From positions 1-64,000 of the forward strand of contig CAZEQK010000007.1 in assembly GCA_964514395.1 (NCBI GenBank): a stretch of DNA of 64,000 nt, written 5' to 3'. The position numbers and the translations under genes are program-made. The stretch is from CAZEQK01 sp964514395 (lineage in GTDB: Bacteria; Bacillota; Bacilli; Tepidibacillales; Tepidibacillaceae). Below the pieces are notes generated by a model that was given only the letters and a program-made list of their open reading frames with translations, was not told the origin of the DNA and ran no database searches. Positions 18,025 to 27,554 of this stretch are shown here, piece after piece; positions within the stretch are counted from its first letter, which is position 1, and every line of letters starts with the position of its first letter.

Positions 18025-19806
18025 TCACTTATTTTCCTGCTCCTTTTGTAAATTGCTCTTTATAGCAGTAGCTAGTTTGTCACCTATGCCTATCTTACGA
18101 AATTCCTCCAATGTAGCTTCTTTGATTTTTTTAATGGAGCCGAAATGCTTAAGTAAGAGTAATTTTCTTTTTTTCCCAATCCCAGAAATTTCATCGAGCT
18201 GAGAATATAATAAATTTTTATTTCTAAGCTGCCGATGAAAGGTAATTGCGAAACGATGTACTTCATCTTGAATTCGTTGTAAAAGGTAAAAGGCTTCACT
18301 TGTTCTATCCATCGCTACAGGAACAGGTGGATACCCAATCAATAGCTCTGAAGTTCTATGTTTTTCATTTTTTCTAAGTCCTGCAACAGGAATAAATAAG
18401 CCAAGCTCATTTTCTAGAATATCCAGCGCAGCATGAATATGCCCGATTCCACCATCAACGATAATTAGATCAGGTAAATTCAAGCCTTCTTTTAATATTC
18501 TAGTATATCTTCTGCGAATGACCTCTCTCATCGTCTCATAATCGTCTGGTCCTTGAACCGTTTTTATCTTAAATTTCCGATAGCTAGATCTATCTGGATT
18601 GCCATCGATGAAGACGACCATAGCAGATACTGGATCATTCCCTTGGATATTGGAATTATCAAAGGCTTCAATTTTATGTGGTGTACCAATCCCAATGACA
18701 TCCCCAAGCTTTTCAATAGCCTTCTTTGTCTTTGTTATATCCCGTTCTTGCAAATTAAATTTTTCTTCTAAAGCTACTCTTGCATTTTTGTTTGCCATAT
18801 CAATTAATTTCTTTTTTTGTCCTCTTTTTGGCTGATGTACCTTTACCTGTAACCACTCCTCTAAAATATCTGTATCGATATGATCTGGGAGTAAAATCTC
18901 TCTTGGTAAAGCTGGATTATTAAAATAATACTGCGTAACAAACGACATGAAATCCTCATCTTCTTCTCCATAATATGGAAAAATTGATACATCTCTTTCA
19001 ATTAGATTTCCCTGTCTCATATAAAATATCTGAATACACATCCAACCCTTTTCTACATAATAGCCGAAAATGTCACGATTTACATTATCATTAAAGCTAA
19101 CGGACTGTTTAGACATAATCGCATCGATATCCTTGATCTGATCACGGTATTCTTTTGCACGTTCAAAATCTAATTTCTCAGCAGACTCCTCCATCTTCGA
19201 ATGTAGCTCGCGCTTCAGTTCTTTATAGTCCCCTTGAAGAAAGCTGGTTATTTTTTTTAAAATCTCATCATATTGATTCTGCGTAACCGTATATTCACAT
19301 GGTGCTAAGCATTGATCAAGGTGATAATAAAGACACACTCTATCCTTTAAGTTTTTACATTTCCTAAGTGGATACAGCTTATCTAACAAACGCTTTACCT
19401 GTTGTGCAGAGCCTGCATTAGGATAGGGACCGAAGTATCTGGCTCTATCCTTTTTTACGATTCGAGTAATCTCAAGTCGAGGGTGCTCATCCTTCGTTAA
19501 TTTTATATAGGGATAGGTCTTATCATCCTTTAGCATAATATTATACTTTGGTCGATATTTCTTTATTAATTGGTTTTCTAATATTAGAGCTTCTATCGGT
19601 GAATCAGTCACGATGTATTCAAAATTAACAATATCATTAACAAGCCTTTGTGTCTTTGCATCATGACTTCCTGAAAAATAGGAGCGTACACGATTTTTCA
19701 GCACCTTAGCCTTGCCAACGTAGATAATGCTATCGTTTATATCCCTCATTAGATAACAGCCTGGTTTATTAGGAAGAACCGCTAGCTTCTCTTTTATTTC
19801 GTTCAT
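18025..19806 (-). CDS. uvrC: Excinuclease ABC subunit C
   Basis: This 593-residue nuclease makes both incisions in nucleotide excision repair. The N-terminal GIY-YIG domain is intact (GCYLMRDINDSIIYVGKAK, then RVRSYF). The UVR helix pair for UvrB contact is near residues 203-238 (ESAEKLDFERAKEYRDQIKD). The RNase H-like second nuclease domain contains EAFDNSNIQGNDPVSAMVVF and DLIIVDGGIGH, and a helix-hairpin-helix region closes the protein (ISGIGKKRKLLLLKHFGSI). It is separated from trxA by about 900 bases, unlike the tighter arrangement in B. subtilis. Confidence 0.96.
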   Translation of the reverse strand: MNEIKEKLAVLPNKPGCYLMRDINDSIIYVGKAKVLKNRVRSYFSGSHDAKTQRLVNDIVNFEYIVTDSPIEALILENQLIKKYRPKYNIMLKDDKTYPYIKLTKDEHPRLEITRIVKKDRARYFGPYPNAGSAQQVKRLLDKLYPLRKCKNLKDRVCLYYHLDQCLAPCEYTVTQNQYDEILKKITSFLQGDYKELKRELHSKMEESAEKLDFERAKEYRDQIKDIDAIMSKQSVSFNDNVNRDIFGYYVEKGWMCIQIFYMRQGNLIERDVSIFPYYGEEDEDFMSFVTQYYFNNPALPREILLPDHIDTDILEEWLQVKVHQPKRGQKKKLIDMANKNARVALEEKFNLQERDITKTKKAIEKLGDVIGIGTPHKIEAFDNSNIQGNDPVSAMVVFIDGNPDRSSYRKFKIKTVQGPDDYETMREVIRRRYTRILKEGLNLPDLIIVDGGIGHIHAALDILENELGLFIPVAGLRKNEKHRTSELLIGYPPVPVAMDRTSEAFYLLQRIQDEVHRFAITFHRQLRNKNLLYSQLDEISGIGKKRKLLLLKHFGSIKKIKEATLEEFRKIGIGDKLATAIKSNLQKEQENK

Positions 19807-20390
19807 TATAATTCCGCCCTTGATTAATTTTTTCGCTTTTCATTATTTTTATTTTAACATAGATAAGTTCAACCTCTTCATATAAAGATTATACAATAGC
19901 TAACCAGTGCTATTACCCCTCTACTTCTATATAATTAGACTAATAAGTCATACTTCTAGTAAAAACTAGTACACAGATTAGTCATTTAATACTTATGTAA
20001 TAACTGCTAAAGAACGTGCTGATGGATTAATCTCTTACTTTTATCAAAAGCACTTATTGTCCCTCTGGTATAACAGCCTGCCCCTAGTTCTGTCTGACTT
20101 AACCACTTTTTTAATCTTGCTTGTCGAATGTATTCTCCAATGGTATTCTACTGTTTATCCTTCCTTTAAACTAACCATATTGTATTACTTTCTTATGATG
20201 TCAACTAAGTTTTTTTTATTATATTATTAATAAGATAATCTAATGTCAATTGTAATATTATAGTGTTTATTGACAATATAACCATATGTGATAAGTTTAT
20301 AATTAGTATATATTGGGATTTAAGGGGATTAAATACATTTATTTAATTTGTTATTCTTCACGTTTATTTTTCTTTATGATAATTTAAACC
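19807..20390. other. Intergenic region with a repeat-like segment
   Basis: This 580-base spacer has no convincing gene. At 19893-19945 (atagctaaccagtgctatta) it resembles the repeat at 17826. The rest is A+T-rich and includes a plausible sigma-A promoter region for uvrC on the minus strand near its left edge. Confidence 0.4.
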
Positions 20391-20399
20391 AACCAGTAT

Positions 20400-20681
20400 G
20401 TGACTCTTAGCGATCACAGTTCAAGTATTGGTCCAAATACTTCATTAGAAAAATATGCAGAGAGTTTAAGAAATGAATCAATAACGAAATTAAAAATAAC
20501 GGAGGATAAAGAAAAAAATTCCAAGGAGAAAGATTTAACTAATCATTATTATTTAGAAGTATCCTATTATTTAAAAATACCACCTAATATTGCAAACGGG
20601 TCAGGGTACTATGAATTTTTTGTTGAGTTAATTAAAGAGAATAATTTATGGAAAATTAAGAGCTTTACCACTTCACCATAA
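20400..20681 (+). pseudogene. Remnant of a secreted/lipoprotein C-terminal domain
   Basis: The 93-residue frame begins at a GTG without a ribosome binding site, just after an in-frame TAA. It lacks any signal or N-terminal domain. Its C-terminal half (HYYLEVSYYLKIPP, YYEFFVELIKENNLWKIKSF) looks like the last strands of a DUF4829- or NTF2-like domain found in exported Bacillus proteins. It is best read as the 3' remnant of a longer gene. The family assignment is tentative. Confidence 0.4.
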
Positions 20682-20687
20682 AAGTTA

Positions 20688-20714
20688 AAAAGACCCCCAT
20701 TACTGGAGGTCTTT
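20688..20714 (-). terminator. Terminator after trxA
   Basis: On the minus strand AAAGACCTCC and GGGGGTCTTT pair around a short loop and are followed by T-rich sequence. Confidence 0.7.
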
Positions 20715-20719
20715 GCTTT

Positions 20720-21037
20720 TTATAAATGCTTTTGAATTACACTCATTAGATTATCCTTTGGTTGAAAGCCAACAATTTTTTCAACAGGCTTACCATCTTT
20801 GAATAATAGTAATGTAGGAATACCCATAATGCCAAATTTTGCTGCTGAAGATGGATTGTCGTCTACATTTAATTTAGCAATAGTTAATTTATCTCCAATT
20901 TCACCATTAATCTCTTCTAAAACGGGTGCAATCATTTTACATGGTGCACACCAGGGTGCCCAAAAATCCACTAAAACAGTTCCTGAGCTTTCCACGTCAG
21001 ACCCAAAGGATTGGTCAGACACATGAACAATTGCCAT
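20720..21037 (-). CDS. trxA: Thioredoxin
   Basis: This 105-residue cytosolic disulfide reductase has the active site WAPWCAPCKMIAPVL near residue 29 and the cis-proline loop GIPTLLLF near 75. Both cysteines use normal codons. AGGAGG precedes the ATG. It likely reduces Tpx and other peroxidases in this genome. Confidence 0.96.
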   Translation of the reverse strand: MAIVHVSDQSFGSDVESSGTVLVDFWAPWCAPCKMIAPVLEEINGEIGDKLTIAKLNVDDNPSSAAKFGIMGIPTLLLFKDGKPVEKIVGFQPKDNLMSVIQKHL

Positions 21038-21142
21038 TCTAAAGTCCTCCTCTTTTATTTACTTACTAACACAAAAAAAAGTATAACATTAGATTTGATA
21101 AATAGCCAATATTTAAAGTGGAAAATTCAATCAAAAAGTTTT

Positions 21143-22624
21143 TTAGTCTCCAGGACTTCTGTCTGGATCCTTTGGAGACAAAATTCTTAATCGTTTATTT
21201 TTATATGGGACAGGGAATCTGACAAGGACGTCGAATAAGGCTTTGCGATTAAAGGGTATTAATGGCCATAAATAAGGGGTATTAAATGATTTTGAAAAAG
21301 TGAGTAAAAGTAGCCAAGATATGATCCCAATTAAAAGTCCCCACTTGCCTAATAAAAAAACCATTGTAATTAAATATACCCGAACGATTTTATTTGCAAG
21401 GCTTAATTCATAGCTTGGTGTAGCAAATTGACCAATTGAGGCAATGGCTAGATATAAAATAATTTCTTTTGTGAATAACCCTACATCTACTGCCATTTGT
21501 CCAATAACAATTGCAGAAATTAATCCTAGTGCTGTCGCTAAAGGTGATGGCGTATGGATTGCAGCCATCCTTAGTATGTCTACCCCAAGCTCAGCCAGCA
21601 TGAATTGCCAAAAGACGGGGATTTCACCTATATTATTTGGAGCCAAAAAATGTAGAAAATCAGGTAATAGCCCGATATCCTTAAGCGTAAATAAATACCA
21701 TAACGGTAGTAGAAGTACCGAAAAAATCATCGCAACAAAACGGACCCAACGTAGGTATGCACCAATAATTGGCTTATGTCGGTATTCTTCAGCATGCTGG
21801 ACATGATGAAACAATGTTGTTGGTGCAATCATGACACTCGGAGAGGTATCTACATAAATAAGAACATGTCCTTCAAGCAAATGAACAGAGGCCACATCTG
21901 GTCTTTCCGTATATCTTACCATAGGGTACGGATTCCAATGATTTGTAAATAAATACTCCTCAAGTGTTTTTTCTGCCATCGGTAGGCCATCTATTTTAAT
22001 TTTGTTTAATTTCTCTTTAATTAGATTAACTAAATCAGGATTAGCAATATCTTCTATATAAGCAATCGCTATATCGGTTTTTGATCTTTCTCCAACTTGC
22101 ATATATTCCATTCTTAAGGAGGGATCCCTTAATCTTCTTCTTGTAAGAGCTGTATTAAAAATCAATGTTTCTACAAACCCATCCCTTGGACCTCTAACAA
22201 CCCTTTCTACATCAGGTTCCTTAGGTCCTCTTGTCGGATAAGTTCTCGCATCGATTATGATAGCTTCATTTTCTCCTTCGATAAATAAAGCTAAAGGTCC
22301 TGAAAGCACTTGCGTCACTATTGTTTCAAAATCATCAACTTTATTGACCTCTAAATACCCAATATAGGTCTCCAATAAATGTTTTAGCGCGTTTGGCTCT
22401 AAATCATCCTTCACAACAAGGCTTAAATAGGACATAATCTGATTCATAATATCATCTTTTGCAAAGCCATCAACAAAATATAAAGCAAAATCCTTATCAC
22501 CATAATGTAGCTTACGATAAATGACATCAAAGCTTTTATCCACTGCCAAAACATCATTCATAAATTGAACATTTTCCTCTAAGTCATTACTAAGCTTTCT
22601 ATTCTTTAATTTATTTGTTGTCAT
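21143..22624 (-). CDS. spoVAF: Spore germination protein of the GerA family (SpoVAF-like)
   Basis: This 493-residue protein has a soluble N-terminal half and about five membrane helices between roughly residues 290 and 455. Family motifs include the DGFVETLIFNTALTRRRLRDP segment near 175 and LLEGHVLIYVDTSPSVMIAP. The length and the motif GPRDGFVE match SpoVAF, a GerA-subunit homologue of the spore inner membrane that boosts germination. In Bacillus it sits in the spoVA operon. Here no other spoVA gene is next to it. The C-terminal Pro-rich tail (SPKDPDRSPGD) is typical. Confidence 0.8.
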   Translation of the reverse strand: MTTNKLKNRKLSNDLEENVQFMNDVLAVDKSFDVIYRKLHYGDKDFALYFVDGFAKDDIMNQIMSYLSLVVKDDLEPNALKHLLETYIGYLEVNKVDDFETIVTQVLSGPLALFIEGENEAIIIDARTYPTRGPKEPDVERVVRGPRDGFVETLIFNTALTRRRLRDPSLRMEYMQVGERSKTDIAIAYIEDIANPDLVNLIKEKLNKIKIDGLPMAEKTLEEYLFTNHWNPYPMVRYTERPDVASVHLLEGHVLIYVDTSPSVMIAPTTLFHHVQHAEEYRHKPIIGAYLRWVRFVAMIFSVLLLPLWYLFTLKDIGLLPDFLHFLAPNNIGEIPVFWQFMLAELGVDILRMAAIHTPSPLATALGLISAIVIGQMAVDVGLFTKEIILYLAIASIGQFATPSYELSLANKIVRVYLITMVFLLGKWGLLIGIISWLLLLTFSKSFNTPYLWPLIPFNRKALFDVLVRFPVPYKNKRLRILSPKDPDRSPGD

Positions 22625-22666
22625 TTTGGGTCATCCCTCTACAATAAGTTATCTAACTCATGTAAA

Positions 22667-23905
22667 TCATGAATGATCTGTATGAACAGATTTCATAAAA
22701 TACCATGTGAATATTTGCATACTACCAGCAAGGAGTAATAAATATTTTAACCATTCAATACCAAGCGCCTTTACGAAATAAATGAATAATAGGAGCATCA
22801 TTACTCTGCCTAAGTTTAAACCAATCTCTCTCATAACAACGTACTCATCCCTTAAACTCGCAGTTATATCGTTTTCGCCAATAGCATCAAATATTTTTGA
22901 AGTTAATGGTATGAAGTATAATGGTGCAAAGATACTTGTACCTATTCCATACATCAATAAAGTGCTATAATTGATCTTTAAAAACATCGGAATCACTACT
23001 ATTGCCATCATCATCGTACCAAGCAGCATAGAACGATCTCTCCACTCTTTTTTCATAAATTTTCCTACTGAAAAATAAGTAACTGAAGAAACCGCAGATA
23101 TAATCATCTCATAACTACCGAGAGAAAATTCATTGTTTGTTTTGATATAAATTAAAAGCCCAATAATAAAAATAATTAATCCTTCTCTTGCACCTTGAGC
23201 AATCATGCCTAAGATTATATTTCGCCACTTGCTATTTTTCATACTTTCCTTTATAACCTCATTTAAACGGTAGTAACCAGGAGATTTTCGCTTATAAAAT
23301 AAAAAACTAATCAGTACGGCAAATAAAAATATAATCAAAGAAGTAAAGAAAATTTTCCTATACCCTGTTAAGCCTGAATGATGTGAAATAAACCATCCTG
23401 CTGTAAATGGTGCGATTATTCCACCTATAGAGGTTAAAAGGCCATTCCACCCATTAAAAATATCACGATTCTTTGGCTCAGTAATTTCAAAGTACAAAAT
23501 GTTATAAGCAAACCAATAAAATCCTTGTCCGGTACCGAGGATGATACCTAATAAGTTATTATATTTTGCTGAACTGGCACCAAGTAAAAAAACAACAAGA
23601 TAAAAAATCGTTAAAATGATAACCCCAATTCTTAAAATAAATACACGATCCATTGTTTTAGCAAGCTTTCCTGCAAATACAAATGTTATCATCATCGTTA
23701 TGTATTGATAGAAATTGAACCATCCAATCAATATATAGTTTTTCTCAATTCTCCATAAATAAACATTGACAAAAGTATTTGACAAAGTGATAGCCACGGT
23801 AAATAGGGTGCTTGTTATAAGTAGTAATTTACCATCCTTCCCTATCTCTCTTGGGTGTTTTAATCTCACTGAATGATTCAATCTATGGTCCCATTTATTC
23901 TCCAA
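22667..23905 (-). CDS. MFS transporter
   Basis: This protein of about 412 residues has twelve predicted helices of the major facilitator type, with a FAGKLAKTMDRVFILRIG loop after helix 2 in the usual position. The TTG at 23905 has GGGAGAG 6 bases upstream and is preferred over the TTG at 23935, which has none. It belongs to a Bacillus group of uncharacterised MFS proteins. The substrate is unknown. It lies 42 bases upstream of the spoVAF-like gene in the same direction and could be co-transcribed with it. Confidence 0.8.
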   Translation of the reverse strand: MENKWDHRLNHSVRLKHPREIGKDGKLLLITSTLFTVAITLSNTFVNVYLWRIEKNYILIGWFNFYQYITMMITFVFAGKLAKTMDRVFILRIGVIILTIFYLVVFLLGASSAKYNNLLGIILGTGQGFYWFAYNILYFEITEPKNRDIFNGWNGLLTSIGGIIAPFTAGWFISHHSGLTGYRKIFFTSLIIFLFAVLISFLFYKRKSPGYYRLNEVIKESMKNSKWRNIILGMIAQGAREGLIIFIIGLLIYIKTNNEFSLGSYEMIISAVSSVTYFSVGKFMKKEWRDRSMLLGTMMMAIVVIPMFLKINYSTLLMYGIGTSIFAPLYFIPLTSKIFDAIGENDITASLRDEYVVMREIGLNLGRVMMLLLFIYFVKALGIEWLKYLLLLAGSMQIFTWYFMKSVHTDHS

Positions 23906-24017
23906 TATAATCTCTCCCAACAAACTTGAATACAATTATTGTTGGAATATAGGCGATATATTATGAGTCATAATTGATCGTAATGAAAAAAAAAGAACTG
24001 GATAAATTCCAGCTCTT

Positions 24018-24422
24018 TTATGTAATACTTACTCCAATAACTAGTGCGAAACCAACAGAAATGAAAAATGAGAGGAGGCCTACTGCTCTGTTGTCATTTT
24101 CTATTTCAAAGTCTATCTTGAAACGAGGTGTAAAAAATTCATATAGATAGTATGCAATTAATTGAAGAAAAAATCCAAAAGCACCCCAGGTAAATGCACC
24201 CCACAAGGTGTTATTATGATAAATGGAGAATGCTAATATGATTGAAATACCTACTACTTTACCACCTGTTGCTAATGCAACTGAAATATTACCTTTTTTA
24301 ATTTCCTGCCAAACATTATATTTCGTCACAATTTCAAAAATAGCTAAATAGATAACAATAGAAATAACAGCTAAAACGAAATAGGATGCTGTATTTACAT
24401 AAGCGTTATCCCAAATCGACAA
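24018..24422 (-). CDS. DUF350 membrane protein (YshE-like)
   Basis: This 134-residue protein has four membrane helices and the family features ATGGKVVGISIILAFSI and GAFGFFLQLIAYYL. The position just downstream of mutS2 is the same as yshE in B. subtilis. The function is unknown. The 34-base gap to mutS2 without a terminator suggests one transcript. Confidence 0.85.
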   Translation of the reverse strand: MSIWDNAYVNTASYFVLAVISIVIYLAIFEIVTKYNVWQEIKKGNISVALATGGKVVGISIILAFSIYHNNTLWGAFTWGAFGFFLQLIAYYLYEFFTPRFKIDFEIENDNRAVGLLSFFISVGFALVIGVSIT

Positions 24423-24456
24423 ATAAAATCACTTCTTTCTTAAATCTATTTCTTTT

Positions 24457-26805
24457 TTATTTTAATTCTACTACAGTAACCCCAGTACCTCCTTCACCAA
24501 ACTGACCAACACGAGTTTTTTTTACATGAGGATGCCTTCGCAAAAACTCCTGTAAACCTGATCTAAGTGCACCAGTTCCTTTACCGTGTATAATGGATAC
24601 CTGAGAATAATTCTCCATAAATGCTTCATCTAAATACTGATCTATTTTCATGATAGCATCCTCAACATTGTTGCCTCTCACATCTACTTCAGGTCTTACG
24701 GTATTATCACGCTTCACACCAGTTAAGACTACTTCTTTCACATCTTTTTTCTTCTCTTTGATTAATTGTATGTCATCCCTTGCTACCTTCATTTTGATAA
24801 TACCAATTTGGACAACAAATTCCTTTTCGTCTACTTGTTCTATTACAAATCCTTTTTGACCTAAGCTCATCACCTTGACTTCGTCACCAAGTTTAATCTT
24901 CTCTCCCCTTCTGGACTTTTTGGTCATGATTTTTTTGCCACTGGGTAGAGCTTCTTCTAATTTCCTTTTCGCTTCGATTAATTTATGCTCTTTAATACCA
25001 GCTTGTTCTTCCATTGCTAATCGACGTAAATCTCCGATAATTATTTCTGCTTCCTTTTTGGCTTTTTCAACAAGCTGTTCTGCCCTCACTCTTGCTTCAT
25101 CGTAAATTTTTTCCTTTTCCTTATCAAGAGAATCTATATCTTTCTCTAGCTGTTGTTTTATTGCCTCTACTTCATTTTTTAATTTTTCTGCTTCCATCCG
25201 ATCCTGTTCAGCAGTTCTTTGGTTAAGTTCTAGTGATTTAATCATTGATTCTACTTTTAAATCATCCTCACTTATCTGTCCTTTAGCAAAATCGATGATA
25301 TCCTCAGATAACCCAAGTCTTTTTACTATTGCAAAGGCATTACTACTACCTGGAACACCTATTAGTAAACGGTATGTTGGCCTTAAGGTTTGCACGTCAA
25401 ATTCTACACTTGCATTGATAACATCTTCTCTATTATAGGCATAAGCCTTTAATTCACTATAATGAGTGGTGGCCACTACCCTAATCCCTTGACTTCTTAT
25501 TTTTTCCAAGATGGCAACGGCTAATGCTGCTCCTTCTGTAGGGTCTGTCCCTGCGCCAAGCTCATCAAGCAATATCAAGCTTTTCCTATCCATTTTATCT
25601 AAAATTCTTATGATATTCGTTAAATGGCCAGAAAAGGTGCTTAGACTCTGCTCAATACTTTGTTCATCCCCTATATCAGCATATACATCACTAAATACAG
25701 CTACTTCACTCTCTTCTTCTGCTGGAATATGTAATCCAGCCATTGCCATTAAAGAGATTAGTCCTATGGTTTTTAAGCTAACTGTTTTACCACCTGTATT
25801 TGGTCCAGTAATGACAATTGAACTGTACTCTTTCCCAAGCAGCACATCAATAGGTACTACATCATCAATGGGGATTAATGGGTGTCTCGCTTTTTTTAGA
25901 TGAATCATACCAGTATCGTTTAGCTTTGGTTTTATTGCCTTCATTTCACTTGCAAGCTCAGCCTTTGCCTGAATAAAATCAATCATTCCTAAATTTTCAA
26001 TGTTAATAGATAATGCTTCTGCCTCTGCTCTTACTTCATTACTCAATTCCCTCAGAATTTTTTCTATCTCTTTCTCTTCCTTCATCCGTTGCTCTTTTAG
26101 TTGATTATTGATTTGTACTACAGCTTCTGGTTCTACAAATAATGTTGCTCCTGAGGCAGACTGATCGTGAACCATACCACCAAATACTGAACGGTATTCA
26201 TGTTTTACTGGAATAACATATCTGTTGTTTCTTATCGTTACAATGACATCCTGTAACATCTTTTGATAGCTACTATTTCGTAAAATTTGATCAAGTTTCT
26301 CTTTTACTCTACTTTCTAACGTTCTAATTTGTTTTCGTATCCCTTTTAGTTCAGAGCTTGCAGCATCCATGATTTCGCCGTATTCGTTAATACAAGCATT
26401 TATTTCATCCTCCACCTGTTTTAAATCTGTTATCGCATCAGCATGGTTAGACAAAATGGGTACAGAATGATCTTTATCTAAATTTAAAATAAACCGTTTT
26501 ACTTTTCTTCCTGCATAAATAGTATTCGCTATTTCTAATAGCTGATCTGCTGCCAGATCTCCACCAATATTTACCCTTTTTATATATGAACGAATATCGC
26601 GAATTCCACCTAGAGGAATACCAGCTTTTAATCTTAATACATCCATTGCTTCCTTGGTCTCCGCTTGCATATGCATTACTTCATTAATTTGGTTTACTGG
26701 TGCTAGTTGCTGAATGATTTCCTTCCCAATTATTGTTCCTGCCTTTTGTTCTAATATATGAATAACCTTTGAAAATTCTAAGGTTTTTAATCCTTTTTTA
26801 TCCAC
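24457..26805 (-). CDS. mutS2: Endonuclease MutS2
   Basis: This protein of 782 residues has a MutS-like core and ATPase. Walker A is TGPNTGGKTVSLKT near residue 330 and Walker B is LILLDELGAGTDPTEGA near 405. A coiled coil follows, and a C-terminal Smr nuclease domain has the VDVRGNNVEDAI and IHGKGTGALRSGLQEFL motifs. The family acts on collided ribosomes and recombination intermediates. The GTG at 26805 follows GAAGGAGG at 6 bases. A TTG at 26829 overlaps nothing useful. polX and cvpA, its usual upstream partners, are absent here. Confidence 0.94.
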   Translation of the reverse strand: MDKKGLKTLEFSKVIHILEQKAGTIIGKEIIQQLAPVNQINEVMHMQAETKEAMDVLRLKAGIPLGGIRDIRSYIKRVNIGGDLAADQLLEIANTIYAGRKVKRFILNLDKDHSVPILSNHADAITDLKQVEDEINACINEYGEIMDAASSELKGIRKQIRTLESRVKEKLDQILRNSSYQKMLQDVIVTIRNNRYVIPVKHEYRSVFGGMVHDQSASGATLFVEPEAVVQINNQLKEQRMKEEKEIEKILRELSNEVRAEAEALSINIENLGMIDFIQAKAELASEMKAIKPKLNDTGMIHLKKARHPLIPIDDVVPIDVLLGKEYSSIVITGPNTGGKTVSLKTIGLISLMAMAGLHIPAEEESEVAVFSDVYADIGDEQSIEQSLSTFSGHLTNIIRILDKMDRKSLILLDELGAGTDPTEGAALAVAILEKIRSQGIRVVATTHYSELKAYAYNREDVINASVEFDVQTLRPTYRLLIGVPGSSNAFAIVKRLGLSEDIIDFAKGQISEDDLKVESMIKSLELNQRTAEQDRMEAEKLKNEVEAIKQQLEKDIDSLDKEKEKIYDEARVRAEQLVEKAKKEAEIIIGDLRRLAMEEQAGIKEHKLIEAKRKLEEALPSGKKIMTKKSRRGEKIKLGDEVKVMSLGQKGFVIEQVDEKEFVVQIGIIKMKVARDDIQLIKEKKKDVKEVVLTGVKRDNTVRPEVDVRGNNVEDAIMKIDQYLDEAFMENYSQVSIIHGKGTGALRSGLQEFLRRHPHVKKTRVGQFGEGGTGVTVVELK

Positions 26806-26858
26806 AAATAATCCTCCTTCAATTAACAAGCACTACATTGTATATATTATTCTAAACC

Positions 26859-26867
26859 ATTATACCA
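26859..26867 (-). promoter_or_regulatory. Extended -10 promoter for mutS2
   Basis: The minus strand reads TGGTATAAT (TGn plus a perfect -10) about 55 bases before the mutS2 start and just beyond the terminal hairpin of the 165-base element. Confidence 0.5.
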
Positions 26868-26879
26868 AGATAATAAAGT

Positions 26880-27044
26880 AAACTTGGTTCAGATGGAGTT
26901 TTTTTATCTCCACCTGAACCTTAGCACCCCATAGGGCACAAGTCACACTAAATGCTAAAGCATCAAGTCTTGCTATGCCGCCCTTATTTCGAGAATGGTA
27001 ACAACTCCCTCTTTCTGTGTTGAAGAGGGAGTCTTGTTGAAACC
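26880..27044 (-). ncRNA. Copy B of the conserved structured element
   Basis: This is the reverse-complement partner of 17448-17610, about 92% identical over 165 bases. The stem near its start is more perfect here (ctccctctt / aagagggag). The terminal hairpin at 26886-26920 is again followed, on the minus strand, by T-rich sequence (aagtttactttatta). If transcribed it would run toward mutS2 and end just before the mutS2 promoter. The strand is inferred from the terminator-like end. Confidence 0.55.
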
Positions 27045-27135
27045 GCAGATAAAGCTGACTTTATTCACCACTATATTCCACATCATAGAATTTATTTTAC
27101 AGGGTAGGATAAATAGAAGAAAGTGAGGTGATCAC

Positions 27136-27342
27136 ATGACAGTAGGTACACAGATGCAACAAGCAATTGCAAGTGCTCAAAGCGTTGCAGCCAGCTTAAA
27201 ATCCTTTGCTTTAGAAACCCAGGATCAGCAAGCAAAACAGTTATTTAACTCCTTAGCACAAAACATGGACAATACTATTTCTACACTACAATCCCGTCTT
27301 ACTTATATAAACACAGAAGAACCACAGTATAAGCAGCAATAA
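27136..27342 (+). CDS. DUF1657 small protein
   Basis: This 68-residue soluble helical protein with MTVGTQMQQAIASAQSVAAS matches DUF1657. Such proteins are found in spore-forming Bacillales, often next to mobile spoVA operons that alter spore heat resistance and germination. Here it stands alone with a gtgAGGTGATCAC leader and its own terminator. The role is unknown. Confidence 0.85.
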   Translation: MTVGTQMQQAIASAQSVAASLKSFALETQDQQAKQLFNSLAQNMDNTISTLQSRLTYINTEEPQYKQQ

Positions 27343-27395
27343 TTAGAAACGAACTCATTCAGATGTAAAACCTCCTTACATCCTATGAAAAGAGT

Positions 27396-27425
27396 AAAAG
27401 AGAGATTAAGCATCTCTCTTTTTTT
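27396..27425 (+). terminator. Terminator after the DUF1657 gene
   Basis: AAAAGAGAGAT and ATCTCTCTTTT form an 11-bp stem with a 5-base loop and a T-run. Confidence 0.85.
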
Positions 27426-27554
27426 ATAAATCACTAATTAAATATGTAATAATTTATTATTTATTGGTATATTATGTATATTACGAGTTTTTTTAGATAA
27501 TAGTCTTTATTTTATATGTTTTATTACATTTATAAATTTACTGGGGGGCTTCTT

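Noticed and set aside
27361..27382. Short hairpin gatgtaa/ttacatc after the DUF1657 gene as a terminator
   Set aside because: It has no T-run. The stronger hairpin at 27396-27425 is the likely terminator.
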